From assembly GCA_946481195.1 (NCBI GenBank), contig CAMLNG010000223.1, positions 1 through 6,473 of the forward strand: a stretch of DNA of 6,473 nucleotides, read 5' to 3'. The notes beneath the pieces were generated by a model, which saw only the letters and a list, made by a program, of their open reading frames with translations, made no database searches and was not told the origin of the DNA. Below are positions 1 through 5,511 of this stretch, one piece after another (the stretch's first letter is position 1; each line of letters starts with the position of its first letter). Source of the DNA: an uncultured Chromatiaceae bacterium (lineage in GTDB: Bacteria; Pseudomonadota; Gammaproteobacteria; Enterobacterales; Alteromonadaceae). The translations under genes were made by a program, and so were the position numbers.

Positions 1-1
1 T

Positions 2-802
2 TTCCGCATGGATAAAAACGTTGCGCGGATGCTGCAAAGCTCAGAATTGTTATCTTTACCAAAATTTGATCCGGCGCTGCTGAGCCAGATGATTGTTGAC
101 GTTGTTCGACACTTTGCTGCAGACGTGCCAACACCACCGGGTTCTATGTATATCCGCCCGACGCATATCGGCAATGAACCGGCCATTGGCAAAGCCGCAA
201 CCCCAACCTTAACGTCGCTGTTGTATGTGCTGTTATCTCCGGTTGGCGACTATTTTGCCGGCGGTCATCGCGCACTGCGCCTGCTGGTGGAAGATAACGC
301 CCGCTGCGCACCACACATGGGCATGATCAAAAGCGGCGGTAACTACGCCAGCGCACTTTATCCAACCATGCAAGCCAGAACTCAGTATCAGGCCGACCAG
401 GTGTTGTTCTGCCCGAATGGTGATGTACAGGAAACCGGCGCCGCCAATTTCCTGTTGATCGACGGCAACGAAATTATCACCAAAGCACTGGACCCGTCGT
501 TCCTGCACGGCGTGACCCGTGACTCTATCCTGACACTGGCACGCGATTTAGGCATGACAGTGTCTGAGCGCGACCTGACCGTACAGGAACTGCTGGAACG
601 CGTCGCTAAACCTGGCACTGAAGCAGCTTTATCCGGCACCGCAGCAGTACTGGCACCAGTCGGCACCCTGATTCATCAGGGCAAAGAATACAAAGTCGGC
701 AGCGGCGAACCAGGCCCAACTACAGCCCGCCTGCGTCAGGCACTGAACGACATTCAGTGGGGCAAAGCAGAAGACAAACACGGCTGGCTGACGAAAATCT
801 AA
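2..802 (+). CDS. ilvE: Branched-chain amino-acid aminotransferase, 5'-truncated by window edge
   Basis: PLP-dependent fold-type IV transaminase. It transfers the amino group between glutamate and the 2-oxo acids of Ile, Leu and Val, the last step of branched-chain amino-acid synthesis, in the cytosol. The reading frame is open to the left edge: codons before the ATG at 8 give F-R, so the text reads FRMDKNVARM, like the family's FRP(D/E)xNxxRM motif. The ATG at 8 is therefore internal and roughly 90-100 N-terminal residues are missing. Numbering from that Met, I see RPTHIG (50-55), the Schiff-base lysine in KSGGNYA (K108), QETGAANF (141-148), the substrate/cofactor loop HGVTRDSIL (167-175), SGTAAVLAPVG (209-219) and the C-terminal DIQWGKAEDKHGW. 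This C-terminus is typical of the larger, eukaryote-like BCAT subgroup (about 340-360 residues). D-amino-acid aminotransferase and ADC lyase are less likely. The gene ends in a strong terminator, so it is not in an operon with marR. Confidence 0.93.
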   Translation, partial: FRMDKNVARMLQSSELLSLPKFDPALLSQMIVDVVRHFAADVPTPPGSMYIRPTHIGNEPAIGKAATPTLTSLLYVLLSPVGDYFAGGHRALRLLVEDNARCAPHMGMIKSGGNYASALYPTMQARTQYQADQVLFCPNGDVQETGAANFLLIDGNEIITKALDPSFLHGVTRDSILTLARDLGMTVSERDLTVQELLERVAKPGTEAALSGTAAVLAPVGTLIHQGKEYKVGSGEPGPTTARLRQALNDIQWGKAEDKHGWLTKI

Positions 803-828
803 GCCAGTCCGCAAACCCAAGACTGTAG

Positions 829-854
829 AAGCAGGCAATATGCCTGCTTTTTTT
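829..854 (+). terminator. Intrinsic terminator after ilvE
   Basis: A perfect 9-bp stem (829-837 pairing with 841-849, arm AAGCAGGCA) closes a 3-nt ATA loop and runs directly into seven T residues (848-854). It lies 26 bp after the ilvE stop codon. This is a textbook Rho-independent terminator and separates ilvE from the marR-MATE unit. Confidence 0.93.
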
Positions 855-919
855 ATGCCGCGCGTACACCAAATACCAGCAACATGGTTGCTCCGTTTTA
901 AATCCAGCCGAAAAAGATC

Positions 920-948
920 TTGCACAGAGCAGAAATAACTAGCAATAT
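920..948 (+). promoter_or_regulatory. Candidate promoter for marR-MATE operon
   Basis: A TTGCAC hexamer (920-925) is followed after 17 bp by CAATAT (943-948), a fair -35/-10 pair. It would place the start of transcription near 955, inside the inverted repeat at 947-966, which suits repression by the MarR protein. Other weak hexamer pairs exist further downstream (for example TTGCAT at 951), so the exact promoter is uncertain. Confidence 0.35.
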
Positions 949-966
949 GCTTGCATAGTCAAGCAT
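947..966. promoter_or_regulatory. Putative MarR operator (inverted repeat)
   Basis: ATGCTTG (947-953) and CAAGCAT (960-966) are perfect inverted 7-mers around a 6-bp spacer, spanning 20 bp and starting 83 bp upstream of marR. MarR-family dimers usually bind 16-20-bp palindromes of this layout near their own promoter and repress themselves and the adjacent transporter. The site is seen directly; that this MarR binds it is inference. A smaller AGCA-ATA-TGCT repeat (941-951) overlaps its left edge. Confidence 0.5.
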
Positions 967-1029
967 TAATCAATCTTAAGTGCAGCTTTCAGCTTCAACC
1001 TGCAGCGGCTTCGCACTCACAGAGGTCAA

Positions 1030-1452
1030 ATGATGGATAGCCAAAACCCCGCCACCGATCTGGTGCTGCAAAGCGCCTTACTCTGGTCCGGAATGATTAA
1101 AAAGGCCGATGCACAACTGAGCGTGCATGGCATCAGCTTCAGTGAATATTGTATTTTGCACCGGTTAGCGCAGGCGCCACAGCAGCGGCTGAGCCGGATT
1201 GAACTGGCAGGCTCAGTAGGCCTCAGCGCTTCTGGCGTGACCCGGTTGCTGCAGCCACTGGAAAAAATGTTGCTGGTGGAAAAAGAACAAAATGCCCGTG
1301 ATGCCAGAGTCAGTCTGGTGAAATTGTCCGACGGCGGCCAGCAGATTTATCAGGACGCGCACCAGACCTTTGGCTTTTTTGCCAGCCAGTTTATCTCCCC
1401 ACTGACAGCCCGCCAGCAGGAAACATTGGCGGAATTGTTAGCCCGGTTATAA
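1030..1452 (+). CDS. MarR-family transcriptional regulator
   Basis: A 140-residue protein with the MarR winged helix-turn-helix layout. N-terminal helix is about residues 8-31, HTH about 50-80 with recognition helix SASGVTRLLQPLE (66-78), wing NARDARVSLVKLSDGG (88-103) carrying the family's D-x-R signature (D91, R93), and a C-terminal dimerisation helix from about 105. It should act as a dimeric, ligand-responsive cytosolic repressor. The start begins ATGATG. The GAGG ribosome-binding core (1022-1025) lies 4 nt from the first ATG but 7 nt from the second (1033), so the mature protein more likely starts MDSQNP. The MATE exporter gene follows after 20 bp on the same strand, so repressor and efflux pump are probably co-transcribed and controlled by this protein. 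The ligand is unknown. Confidence 0.9.
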   Translation: MMDSQNPATDLVLQSALLWSGMIKKADAQLSVHGISFSEYCILHRLAQAPQQRLSRIELAGSVGLSASGVTRLLQPLEKMLLVEKEQNARDARVSLVKLSDGGQQIYQDAHQTFGFFASQFISPLTARQQETLAELLARL

Positions 1453-1472
1453 CTTTTAATTTCGACAGGAAT

Positions 1473-2828
1473 ATGATGACCGATTTAACTCAGGGTTCGC
1501 TGCGCCGCCATGTCTGGACGATGGCGCTGCCAATGATGATTGGCATGTTTGTGCAGTCGCTGTATTTTTTTGTCGATCTGTATTTTGTATCTGATTTAGG
1601 TGCGGAAGCCATCGCCGCCGTCAGTGCTGCCGGCAATCTGATGCTACTGATTATGGCTCTCACCCAAATGCTGAACGTGGGCTGTGTAGCGCTTATCGCC
1701 CGCTATACCGGCGCCCGTGAGCACCAAGATGCCAATATTGTGTTCCAGCAGGCCATGCTGATGGGCATGGCCTTAGCGCTGCTGACGCTCGCATTAGGCT
1801 TTGGCCTGAGCGACCTTTATATACAACTGCTAACGGCAGATCCTGCTGTACAACAGCATGCGCAACAATTTCTGCAGGCCTATCTGCCAGGTTTGGCGTT
1901 GATGTTTGTTTCCACCGCCATTGCCGCCGCCCTACGCGCCGTTGGCATCGTCAAACCGGCCATGCAGGTGCAACTGATCACTGTGCTGCTGAATATCGTG
2001 TTGGCACCGGTGTTGATCGCCGGTTGGGGCACAGGTTTTGCGCTGGGGGTGTTTGGCGCCGGCCTTGCCAGCAGTCTTTCGGTGACGGTCGGGGTGTTGC
2101 TGCTCTGGCGCTACTTTCAAAAAAGTGACCATTCGGTATTACAGGTTCCTACCCAATGGCGCTTTGACGGCAAAGTCTGGCGACAAATCGCAGCTATTGG
2201 CCTACCGGCTGGCGGCGAATTTGCGCTGATATTTATCTTTACTGCATTTGTTTATTGGGTGATCAAAGACTTCGGCACCGCAACTCAAGCCGCCTTTGGT
2301 ATCGGCAACCGGATTTTGCAGGCGTTTATGATGCCGGCGATGGCCATTTCATTTGCGCTGCCGGCTATTGTTGGCCAGAACTTTGGTGCCGGACAAGCAG
2401 CAAGGGTCCGGCAGAGCTTCCGGATTGGGATGCAACAAATGGCATGGGTGATGGGATTGCTGTTTGTGCTCAGTCAGCTGATGGCGCATGCGCTGATGGC
2501 ACTTTTTAGTGACGATCCACTGGTACTGGCCGAAGGTGAACTCTTTTTGCGGATCATCAGCCTGAACTGCCTGAGTGCGGTATTGGTATTCAGTTGCTCC
2601 GGCCTGTTCCAGGGACTTGGTAATACCTGGCCGTCGTTGGCCAGCTCATGCTTACGGGTATTTGTTTTTATCCTGCCGGTGCTGTGGTTGTCCGGACGCA
2701 ATGATTTTTCCGCGGCGATGGTCTGGTATTGCTCAGCGGGCAGCGTTTTACTGCAAGGCCTGTGCAGTTGTTATCTGGTGCGCTGGCAACTGCGCAGCAA
2801 ATTAACCGGGCTGCAGAGGGTGGCCTGA
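1473..2828 (+). CDS. MATE-family multidrug/cation efflux transporter
   Basis: A 451-residue inner-membrane antiporter, the usual MATE length, predicted to have 12 membrane helices in two six-helix halves. It should export organic cations or drugs in exchange for H+ or Na+. Family features include the N-terminal helix ALPMMIGMFVQSLYFFVDLYFV with an acidic residue (D35) at the position of the ion-coupling Asp of NorM/DinF proteins. The first half also has ARYTGA (76-81). The second half starts near residue 238 (IAAIGLPAGGEF) and carries GQNFGAGQ (301-308). By eye the VDxYFVSxLGAEAIAAVS stretch is closer to the VmrA/MepA-like group than to classic NorM; this is a judgement, not a search. The gene starts ATGATG. 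The AGGA at 1467-1470 is 2 nt from the first ATG and 5 nt from the second (1476), favouring MTDLTQGSL. It is the second gene after marR, 20 bp away, with no terminator between. The substrate cannot be told from sequence. Confidence 0.92.
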   Translation: MMTDLTQGSLRRHVWTMALPMMIGMFVQSLYFFVDLYFVSDLGAEAIAAVSAAGNLMLLIMALTQMLNVGCVALIARYTGAREHQDANIVFQQAMLMGMALALLTLALGFGLSDLYIQLLTADPAVQQHAQQFLQAYLPGLALMFVSTAIAAALRAVGIVKPAMQVQLITVLLNIVLAPVLIAGWGTGFALGVFGAGLASSLSVTVGVLLLWRYFQKSDHSVLQVPTQWRFDGKVWRQIAAIGLPAGGEFALIFIFTAFVYWVIKDFGTATQAAFGIGNRILQAFMMPAMAISFALPAIVGQNFGAGQAARVRQSFRIGMQQMAWVMGLLFVLSQLMAHALMALFSDDPLVLAEGELFLRIISLNCLSAVLVFSCSGLFQGLGNTWPSLASSCLRVFVFILPVLWLSGRNDFSAAMVWYCSAGSVLLQGLCSCYLVRWQLRSKLTGLQRVA

Positions 2829-2833
2829 ATATC

Positions 2834-2860
2834 TTGTGACACTGCGCAATCTTCTATATG
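2834..2860 (+). promoter_or_regulatory. Weak candidate promoter for the TTG-start gene
   Basis: TTGTGA (2834-2839) and TATATG (2855-2860) are separated by a short 15-bp spacer. The pair lies immediately upstream of the palindrome at 2861-2877, so a protein bound there would cover the start of transcription. The short spacer keeps confidence low; read-through from the MATE gene is the alternative, as I see no terminator after it. Confidence 0.25.
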
Positions 2861-2877
2861 GTAAACAGGATGTTTAC
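2861..2877. promoter_or_regulatory. Perfect 17-bp palindrome, operator-like
   Basis: GTAAACA (2861-2867) and TGTTTAC (2871-2877) are exact inverted 7-mers around GGA. No T-run follows, so it is not an intrinsic terminator. Its position, just after a possible -10 box and 19 bp before the TTG start, suits a repressor operator. The same bases could also fold as a small 5'-leader hairpin. The binding protein is unknown; no regulator gene is next to it except the MarR of the upstream operon, whose own candidate site has a different sequence. Confidence 0.45.
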
Positions 2878-2881
2878 AGAA

Positions 2882-2899
2882 ATGGATTTTAAGCGTTGA
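2882..2899 (+). other. Five-codon mini-ORF overlapping the next start
   Basis: ATG GAT TTT AAG CGT TGA encodes MDFKR and its TGA overlaps the downstream TTG start codon (TTGA at 2896-2899). A CAGGA (2866-2870) upstream could serve as a distant ribosome-binding site, 11 nt away. The arrangement could permit translational coupling or re-initiation, or it could be chance; translation is not shown. Confidence 0.25.
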
Positions 2900-3390
2900 A
2901 CATATTGAATTATCGGGAAAAAGATTTTCGTGGTGCGACAGAGGCTCTGGGATTCAGTGCGTTAGTTGCAGGCTGGCACTCGCTGAGTTATGCGGGGAAA
3001 TGGCTGTTTACTTTGCTTGTTGGGTTGTTGGCTACTGCATTTGTGTATAGTCAGTGGGAACGGCAACAACCGCTGATGATCGGCTTTTACCTGATATGCT
3101 TATCAGCTGCAGCCGGCAATTATCTGCGGGCCCGGGTCTTACCGCAGCTGACGGCCCGCAGCCTGCTGGCTGATTTAAGCGTCAAAGACAGCCAAATCGG
3201 TATCGCAGGTTTCAGCTTCCCTGTAGCTGTACAAAAGCTGGTGCTTGGAAAACAAAGCAAAAAGGGACCCGCTTTTTTACAACTGGCGTGGAACGGCGGC
3301 CAATTATGGTTATTCCCGCTAGATGAACTGCCGCAAGTAGAGCAGTTCATCCGCCAGCATGCGCCGCAGATTGAGATCATCCGCGAATAA
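2896..3390 (+). CDS. Hypothetical membrane protein with two TM segments
   Basis: I do not recognise this 164-residue protein. It has a polar N-terminus (residues 1-20), two hydrophobic segments (about 35-51 and 59-77) joined by a short loop SQWERQQP, then a soluble tail of about 85 residues. The tail looks strand-rich and ends in a helix (LPQVEQFIRQHAP, 145-157). Two helices followed by a beta domain with a closing helix recall YcxB-like or bacterial PH-like membrane proteins, but this is only a layout resemblance. The tail probably faces the cytoplasm, given the arginines after segment 2 (R78, R80). The start is TTG at 2896; an in-frame TAA at 2890-2892 rules out an upstream start and the first in-frame ATG comes only at residue 61, inside segment 2. 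The ribosome-binding site is poor. It follows the MATE gene after 67 bp but appears to have its own control region. Confidence 0.75.
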   Translation: MNILNYREKDFRGATEALGFSALVAGWHSLSYAGKWLFTLLVGLLATAFVYSQWERQQPLMIGFYLICLSAAAGNYLRARVLPQLTARSLLADLSVKDSQIGIAGFSFPVAVQKLVLGKQSKKGPAFLQLAWNGGQLWLFPLDELPQVEQFIRQHAPQIEIIRE

Positions 3391-3419
3391 ATTCCCTCTC
3401 GTCTTGCTTGCCTTACTTA

Positions 3420-3448
3420 TTTAATCTACATTGTAGAAAATATATAAA
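3420..3448 (+). promoter_or_regulatory. Candidate promoter of padR operon
   Basis: TATAAA (3443-3448) is a good -10 box; 17 bp upstream is only a weak -35 (TTTAAT, 3420-3425). The palindrome at 3425-3437 lies in the spacer, a common position for repressor control. An alternative pair is TTGCTT (3404-3409) with TACATT (3427-3432), also 17 bp apart, in which the palindrome covers the -10. Confidence 0.4.
3425..3437. promoter_or_regulatory. Putative PadR operator (13-bp palindrome)
   Basis: TCTACA (3425-3430) and TGTAGA (3432-3437) are perfect inverted repeats around one T. The site lies 24 bp upstream of padR and within its probable promoter. PadR-family winged-helix dimers usually autoregulate through a palindrome in this position. 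A TACA-n-TGTA core also resembles BlaI/MecI-type operators, but no such gene is present, so the neighbouring PadR is the likely ligand by inference. Confidence 0.5.
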
Positions 3449-3460
3449 AACGGGCCTGCG

Positions 3461-3817
3461 ATGTCTCAGGAAAAATTTATCGGCGAGCTGGAACAGATGC
3501 TGCTGCTCTGTGTGCTGCAGCTCAAAGACGACGCTTATGGTACGCAGATCCGCAGTTTTCTCGCAGATAAGGCACAGCGTGATTTAAGCATCGGAGCCTT
3601 GTATACCACCCTGGAACGCCTCGAACAAAAAGGCTTGTTAACAGGCCGGCTGGGCGAGGCCACCGCTGAGCGCGGCGGCCGCGCCAAAAAATACTACAGT
3701 GTGACCGGCGAAGGACGTCAGGCCTTATACCGCAGCAAAGCAGCTTTGGAACAGTTGTGGCAAGGTTTGGCATTGCTACAGGTGCCTAAGTTCGGTCAAG
3801 GAGGATTGAGTCGATGA
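3461..3817 (+). CDS. PadR-family transcriptional regulator
   Basis: A 118-residue winged-helix regulator of the small PadR class (about 105-120 residues). The N-terminal helix ELEQMLLLCVLQLKDDAYGTQIR (9-31) contains the family's L-x-D-x-AYG-x-x-I-R pattern. The recognition helix is SIGALYTTLERLEQKGL (43-59). The wing runs through ERGGRAKKYYSVTGEG (70-85), the RGGR-(A/P)-K-x-Y-Y signature, followed by a dimerisation helix from about 86. PadR proteins are dimeric cytosolic repressors, often released by small molecules. This version is most like those encoded next to permease-prefix transporters. Its stop overlaps the next start (ATGA, 3814-3817), so the two genes are translationally coupled and this protein very probably controls its partner. 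No strong ribosome-binding site precedes the ATG (upstream bases GGGCCTGCG), suggesting poor translation of the regulator relative to its partner. Confidence 0.92.
   Translation: MSQEKFIGELEQMLLLCVLQLKDDAYGTQIRSFLADKAQRDLSIGALYTTLERLEQKGLLTGRLGEATAERGGRAKKYYSVTGEGRQALYRSKAALEQLWQGLALLQVPKFGQGGLSR
3798..3804 (+). promoter_or_regulatory. Strong ribosome-binding site inside padR 3' end
   Basis: AAGGAGG lies 9 nt before the ATG at 3814 and inside the last codons of padR. It fixes the start of the downstream membrane protein and is far stronger than the site in front of padR itself. Confidence 0.8.
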
Positions 3818-4536
3818 AATGGTCCCAACCACCATTACCACCCGGCCCGTTGCCACCCGAAATGCAACCACCGATCATCAGCCAACTGGTACTGGAATGG
3901 GTTTTACCGGAAGCGCTGCAGGAACCGGTACTCGGCGATTTACAGGAAGAATTTATTCAGCGACAACAATATAACCGGCAACGTGCATGTTGGTGGTACC
4001 GGAGGCAGGCTTTGACAACTTGCTGGCATTTTCTGCATCAAACCAAAGGAGATTGGCTGATGTTCATTTTCAGCATGTTGTTTTTTATCGGAATATCGGT
4101 CTGGGCGATGTTAGTGTCAGCACCTGATGACCCATTAGCTTTTTATGATTTTATCTCGCTGGCGCTGATATTCCCGCCAGCATTGCTATTTGCAGTTGGC
4201 GCAACCTCCCGCCAGACCTTGCAACGCGCCATCGCATTTTTGTTTGATCCCCGTCCCGGCGCCGCTCCGCAGGACTATCAGCAAATCCGGCATTTTTTCC
4301 GCGTGATGGGCAATAGCGGTCTGTTGCTGGGCGTATTTAGCACATTGATTGGCGCTATCGCGATTGCGCAGCAAACGAATGCCGACAATTTCAGTGAAAC
4401 TTTTGGCCCGGCCACAGCAGTTTGCCTGCTGACTTTGCTGTATGGCGCAGCATTAAAAACACTGTGTTATGTCGTCGCTGAAAAAGTCAGTTTTGTTGCG
4501 CAAAACAGCGCGCAACAGAGCGGCATGCAGGGCTAA
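3814..4536 (+). CDS. Permease-prefix / MotA-TolQ-ExbB-like membrane protein
   Basis: A 240-residue protein I read as two parts. Residues 1-70 are soluble: a proline-rich start (PPLPPGPLPPE), then a pattern typical of 'permease prefix domain 2'. It consists of PPIISQLVLEWVLPEALQEPVLGDL (19-43) with EEF (45-47) and WWYRRQAL (60-67); this domain normally heads macrolide-export-like ABC permeases paired with PadR. Residues 80-225 contain four membrane helices (about 81-101, 112-131, 166-186, 198-222). The last two read GLLLGVFSTLIGA (169-181) and GPATAVCLLTLLYGA (198-212), very like the TM3-TM4 pore motifs of PomA/MotA, TolQ and ExbB. T177 and T207 sit at or next to channel-threonine positions; L208 seems to replace the second Thr of the usual LLTTLYG. 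The TM2-TM3 loop is only about 35 residues, against about 110 in MotA. No MotB/ExbD/TolR-like partner lies nearby and no permease domain follows. Ion conduction is inference. The gene is co-transcribed with padR. Confidence 0.75.
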   Translation: MKWSQPPLPPGPLPPEMQPPIISQLVLEWVLPEALQEPVLGDLQEEFIQRQQYNRQRACWWYRRQALTTCWHFLHQTKGDWLMFIFSMLFFIGISVWAMLVSAPDDPLAFYDFISLALIFPPALLFAVGATSRQTLQRAIAFLFDPRPGAAPQDYQQIRHFFRVMGNSGLLLGVFSTLIGAIAIAQQTNADNFSETFGPATAVCLLTLLYGAALKTLCYVVAEKVSFVAQNSAQQSGMQG

Positions 4537-4540
4537 GGAC

Positions 4541-5428
4541 TTAACTGCTACGTAGTCTCTCGCGCAGAAAATCAAACAACAACCGCACGCGGGCGGGTAC
4601 CGGGCCCCGTTGTGGCCGATACAGCGACAGCGGCCAGGGCGTAGGTTCCAGTTCTGGCAGCAGGCGCACCAGCTCGCCCCGTGCCAGCAAAGGTTTTGCC
4701 AGGAAATCCGCAATTTGCCCTAAACCAAGACCCGCCGCCACCGCGGCCAGCTCCTGCTGCGCATCATTGACCAGCAACCGCACCTGGCGCGGCTGATAAA
4801 TTTCACCATCGCGGAAAAACCAGGCCCAGGGCCGGCCTGTGCCCTCGTCCAGTAAACTGACTTGTTGATGATTGTTCAGCGCGCTGAGATCCAAAGGCGC
4901 GCCATAAGCCGCCAGATACAGCGGGCTCGCCACCAGATACAGTGCCACTTCGGATACCTGCACTGCGACAAAACTCTGGTCGCGCAATAAACCGGCGCGG
5001 ATACCCAAATCAATTTGCTCATCGACCACATCGCTGTGTTGGTCCGACAACCGCACATCGAGCCGAATTTGCGGATGCAACGCGGCAAATTCCAGCAACA
5101 ACGGGCTTAATACTGGCCGGAACGCCGCCGGCGCCGCGAGGCGCACCAGCCCTTGTGCATCCTGCGTTGCCAGCCGCGGGCTGAATAACTCGTCCAGCTG
5201 CGCCAGCTGTAGCCGGCCATCCTGATACAGCTGGTCGCCAAATTGGGTTAACCGCACCTGGCGGGTATTGCGGTGAAACAGCACTTCGCCGGTCAGCTGT
5301 TCCAGCTGTTGCACTGCCCGCGTCACTGCCTGTGGCGACAACGCCAGCTTGACGGCACAGGCTTTAAAATTGCCCAGTTCTGCCGCACTGCAAAAAATAC
5401 GCAGCAATTCGAGTTTATTCAGCGCCAC
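4541..5428 (-). CDS. LysR-family transcriptional regulator
   Basis: A 295-residue LysR-type regulator of normal length. The N-terminal winged HTH (residues 3-64) contains LGNFKACAVKLALSPQAVTRAVQQLE (18-43) and the wing LFHRNTRQVRLTQFG (50-64). A linker helix runs to about 85 and the effector-binding periplasmic-binding-protein-like domain occupies about 90-290, with VRLAAPAAF opening lobe I and DLGIRAG (139-145) in the conserved region. The start is GTG (5426-5428 complement). An in-frame stop lies 15 bp upstream and an AGCAGG ribosome-binding site sits 7 nt before the GTG, so no ATG start is available. It is divergent from the SDR gene, the classical LysR arrangement, and likely activates that gene and represses itself from sites in the shared gap. 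It belongs to the CrgA/AaeR-like group with a single helical linker, by eye. The effector is unknown. Confidence 0.92.
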   Translation of the reverse strand: MALNKLELLRIFCSAAELGNFKACAVKLALSPQAVTRAVQQLEQLTGEVLFHRNTRQVRLTQFGDQLYQDGRLQLAQLDELFSPRLATQDAQGLVRLAAPAAFRPVLSPLLLEFAALHPQIRLDVRLSDQHSDVVDEQIDLGIRAGLLRDQSFVAVQVSEVALYLVASPLYLAAYGAPLDLSALNNHQQVSLLDEGTGRPWAWFFRDGEIYQPRQVRLLVNDAQQELAAVAAGLGLGQIADFLAKPLLARGELVRLLPELEPTPWPLSLYRPQRGPVPARVRLLFDFLRERLRSS

Positions 5429-5440
5429 GATGATACCTGC

Positions 5441-5482
5441 TGATTATTCCTATTTATGGAATTCTGAAAGCTTGATTATTCC
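5441..5482. promoter_or_regulatory. LysR-type binding region: box plus direct repeat
   Basis: ATTCC-N7-GGAAT (5446-5462) is an inverted repeat containing the T-N11-A LysR box (T5448, A5460). The 10-mer TGATTATTCC occurs twice, at 5441-5450 and 5473-5482, exactly 32 bp apart, about three helical turns. A dyad site followed by a second half-site on the same helical face fits the recognition/activation-site layout of LysR regulators. The region lies between the divergent lysR and SDR genes. Sequence features are seen directly; binding is inferred. Confidence 0.55.
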
Positions 5483-5511
5483 ATTCTACCGCAAGTTCAG
5501 GCCAATTAAAC
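5483..5511 (-). promoter_or_regulatory. Candidate lysR promoter
   Basis: On the minus strand TAGAAT (complement of 5483-5488) is a near-consensus -10. The hexamer 17 bp upstream (GTTTAA, complement of 5506-5511) is weak. The -10 abuts the downstream copy of the TGATTATTCC repeat, so the regulator bound there could repress its own gene. Confidence 0.35.

Noticed and set aside
8..10. ATG at position 8 as the true start of the aminotransferase
   Set aside because: The frame is open upstream (F-R before this Met), matches the conserved FRxDxNxxRM stretch, and the protein would lack about a quarter of the BCAT fold.
233..925. Three minus-strand ORFs of about 90-98 codons (233-508, 388-666, 629-925) opposite ilvE and its 3' end
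   Set aside because: They lie opposite a well-conserved aminotransferase or its terminator, show no family motifs, and have no ribosome-binding or operon context.
2861..2880. Palindrome after the MATE gene considered as that gene's intrinsic terminator
   Set aside because: It is AT-rich with a weak stem and is followed by AGAAATGG instead of a T-run, so an operator is more likely.
4547..4554. CTACGTAG palindrome in the last codons of lysR, considered as a bidirectional terminator
   Set aside because: An 8-bp palindrome has no loop and is not followed by a T-run on either strand.
4942..5184. Plus-strand ORF of 80 codons inside lysR
   Set aside because: It is wholly antisense to the LysR effector domain and rich in Pro/Arg/Ala, as expected of a GC-rich shadow frame.
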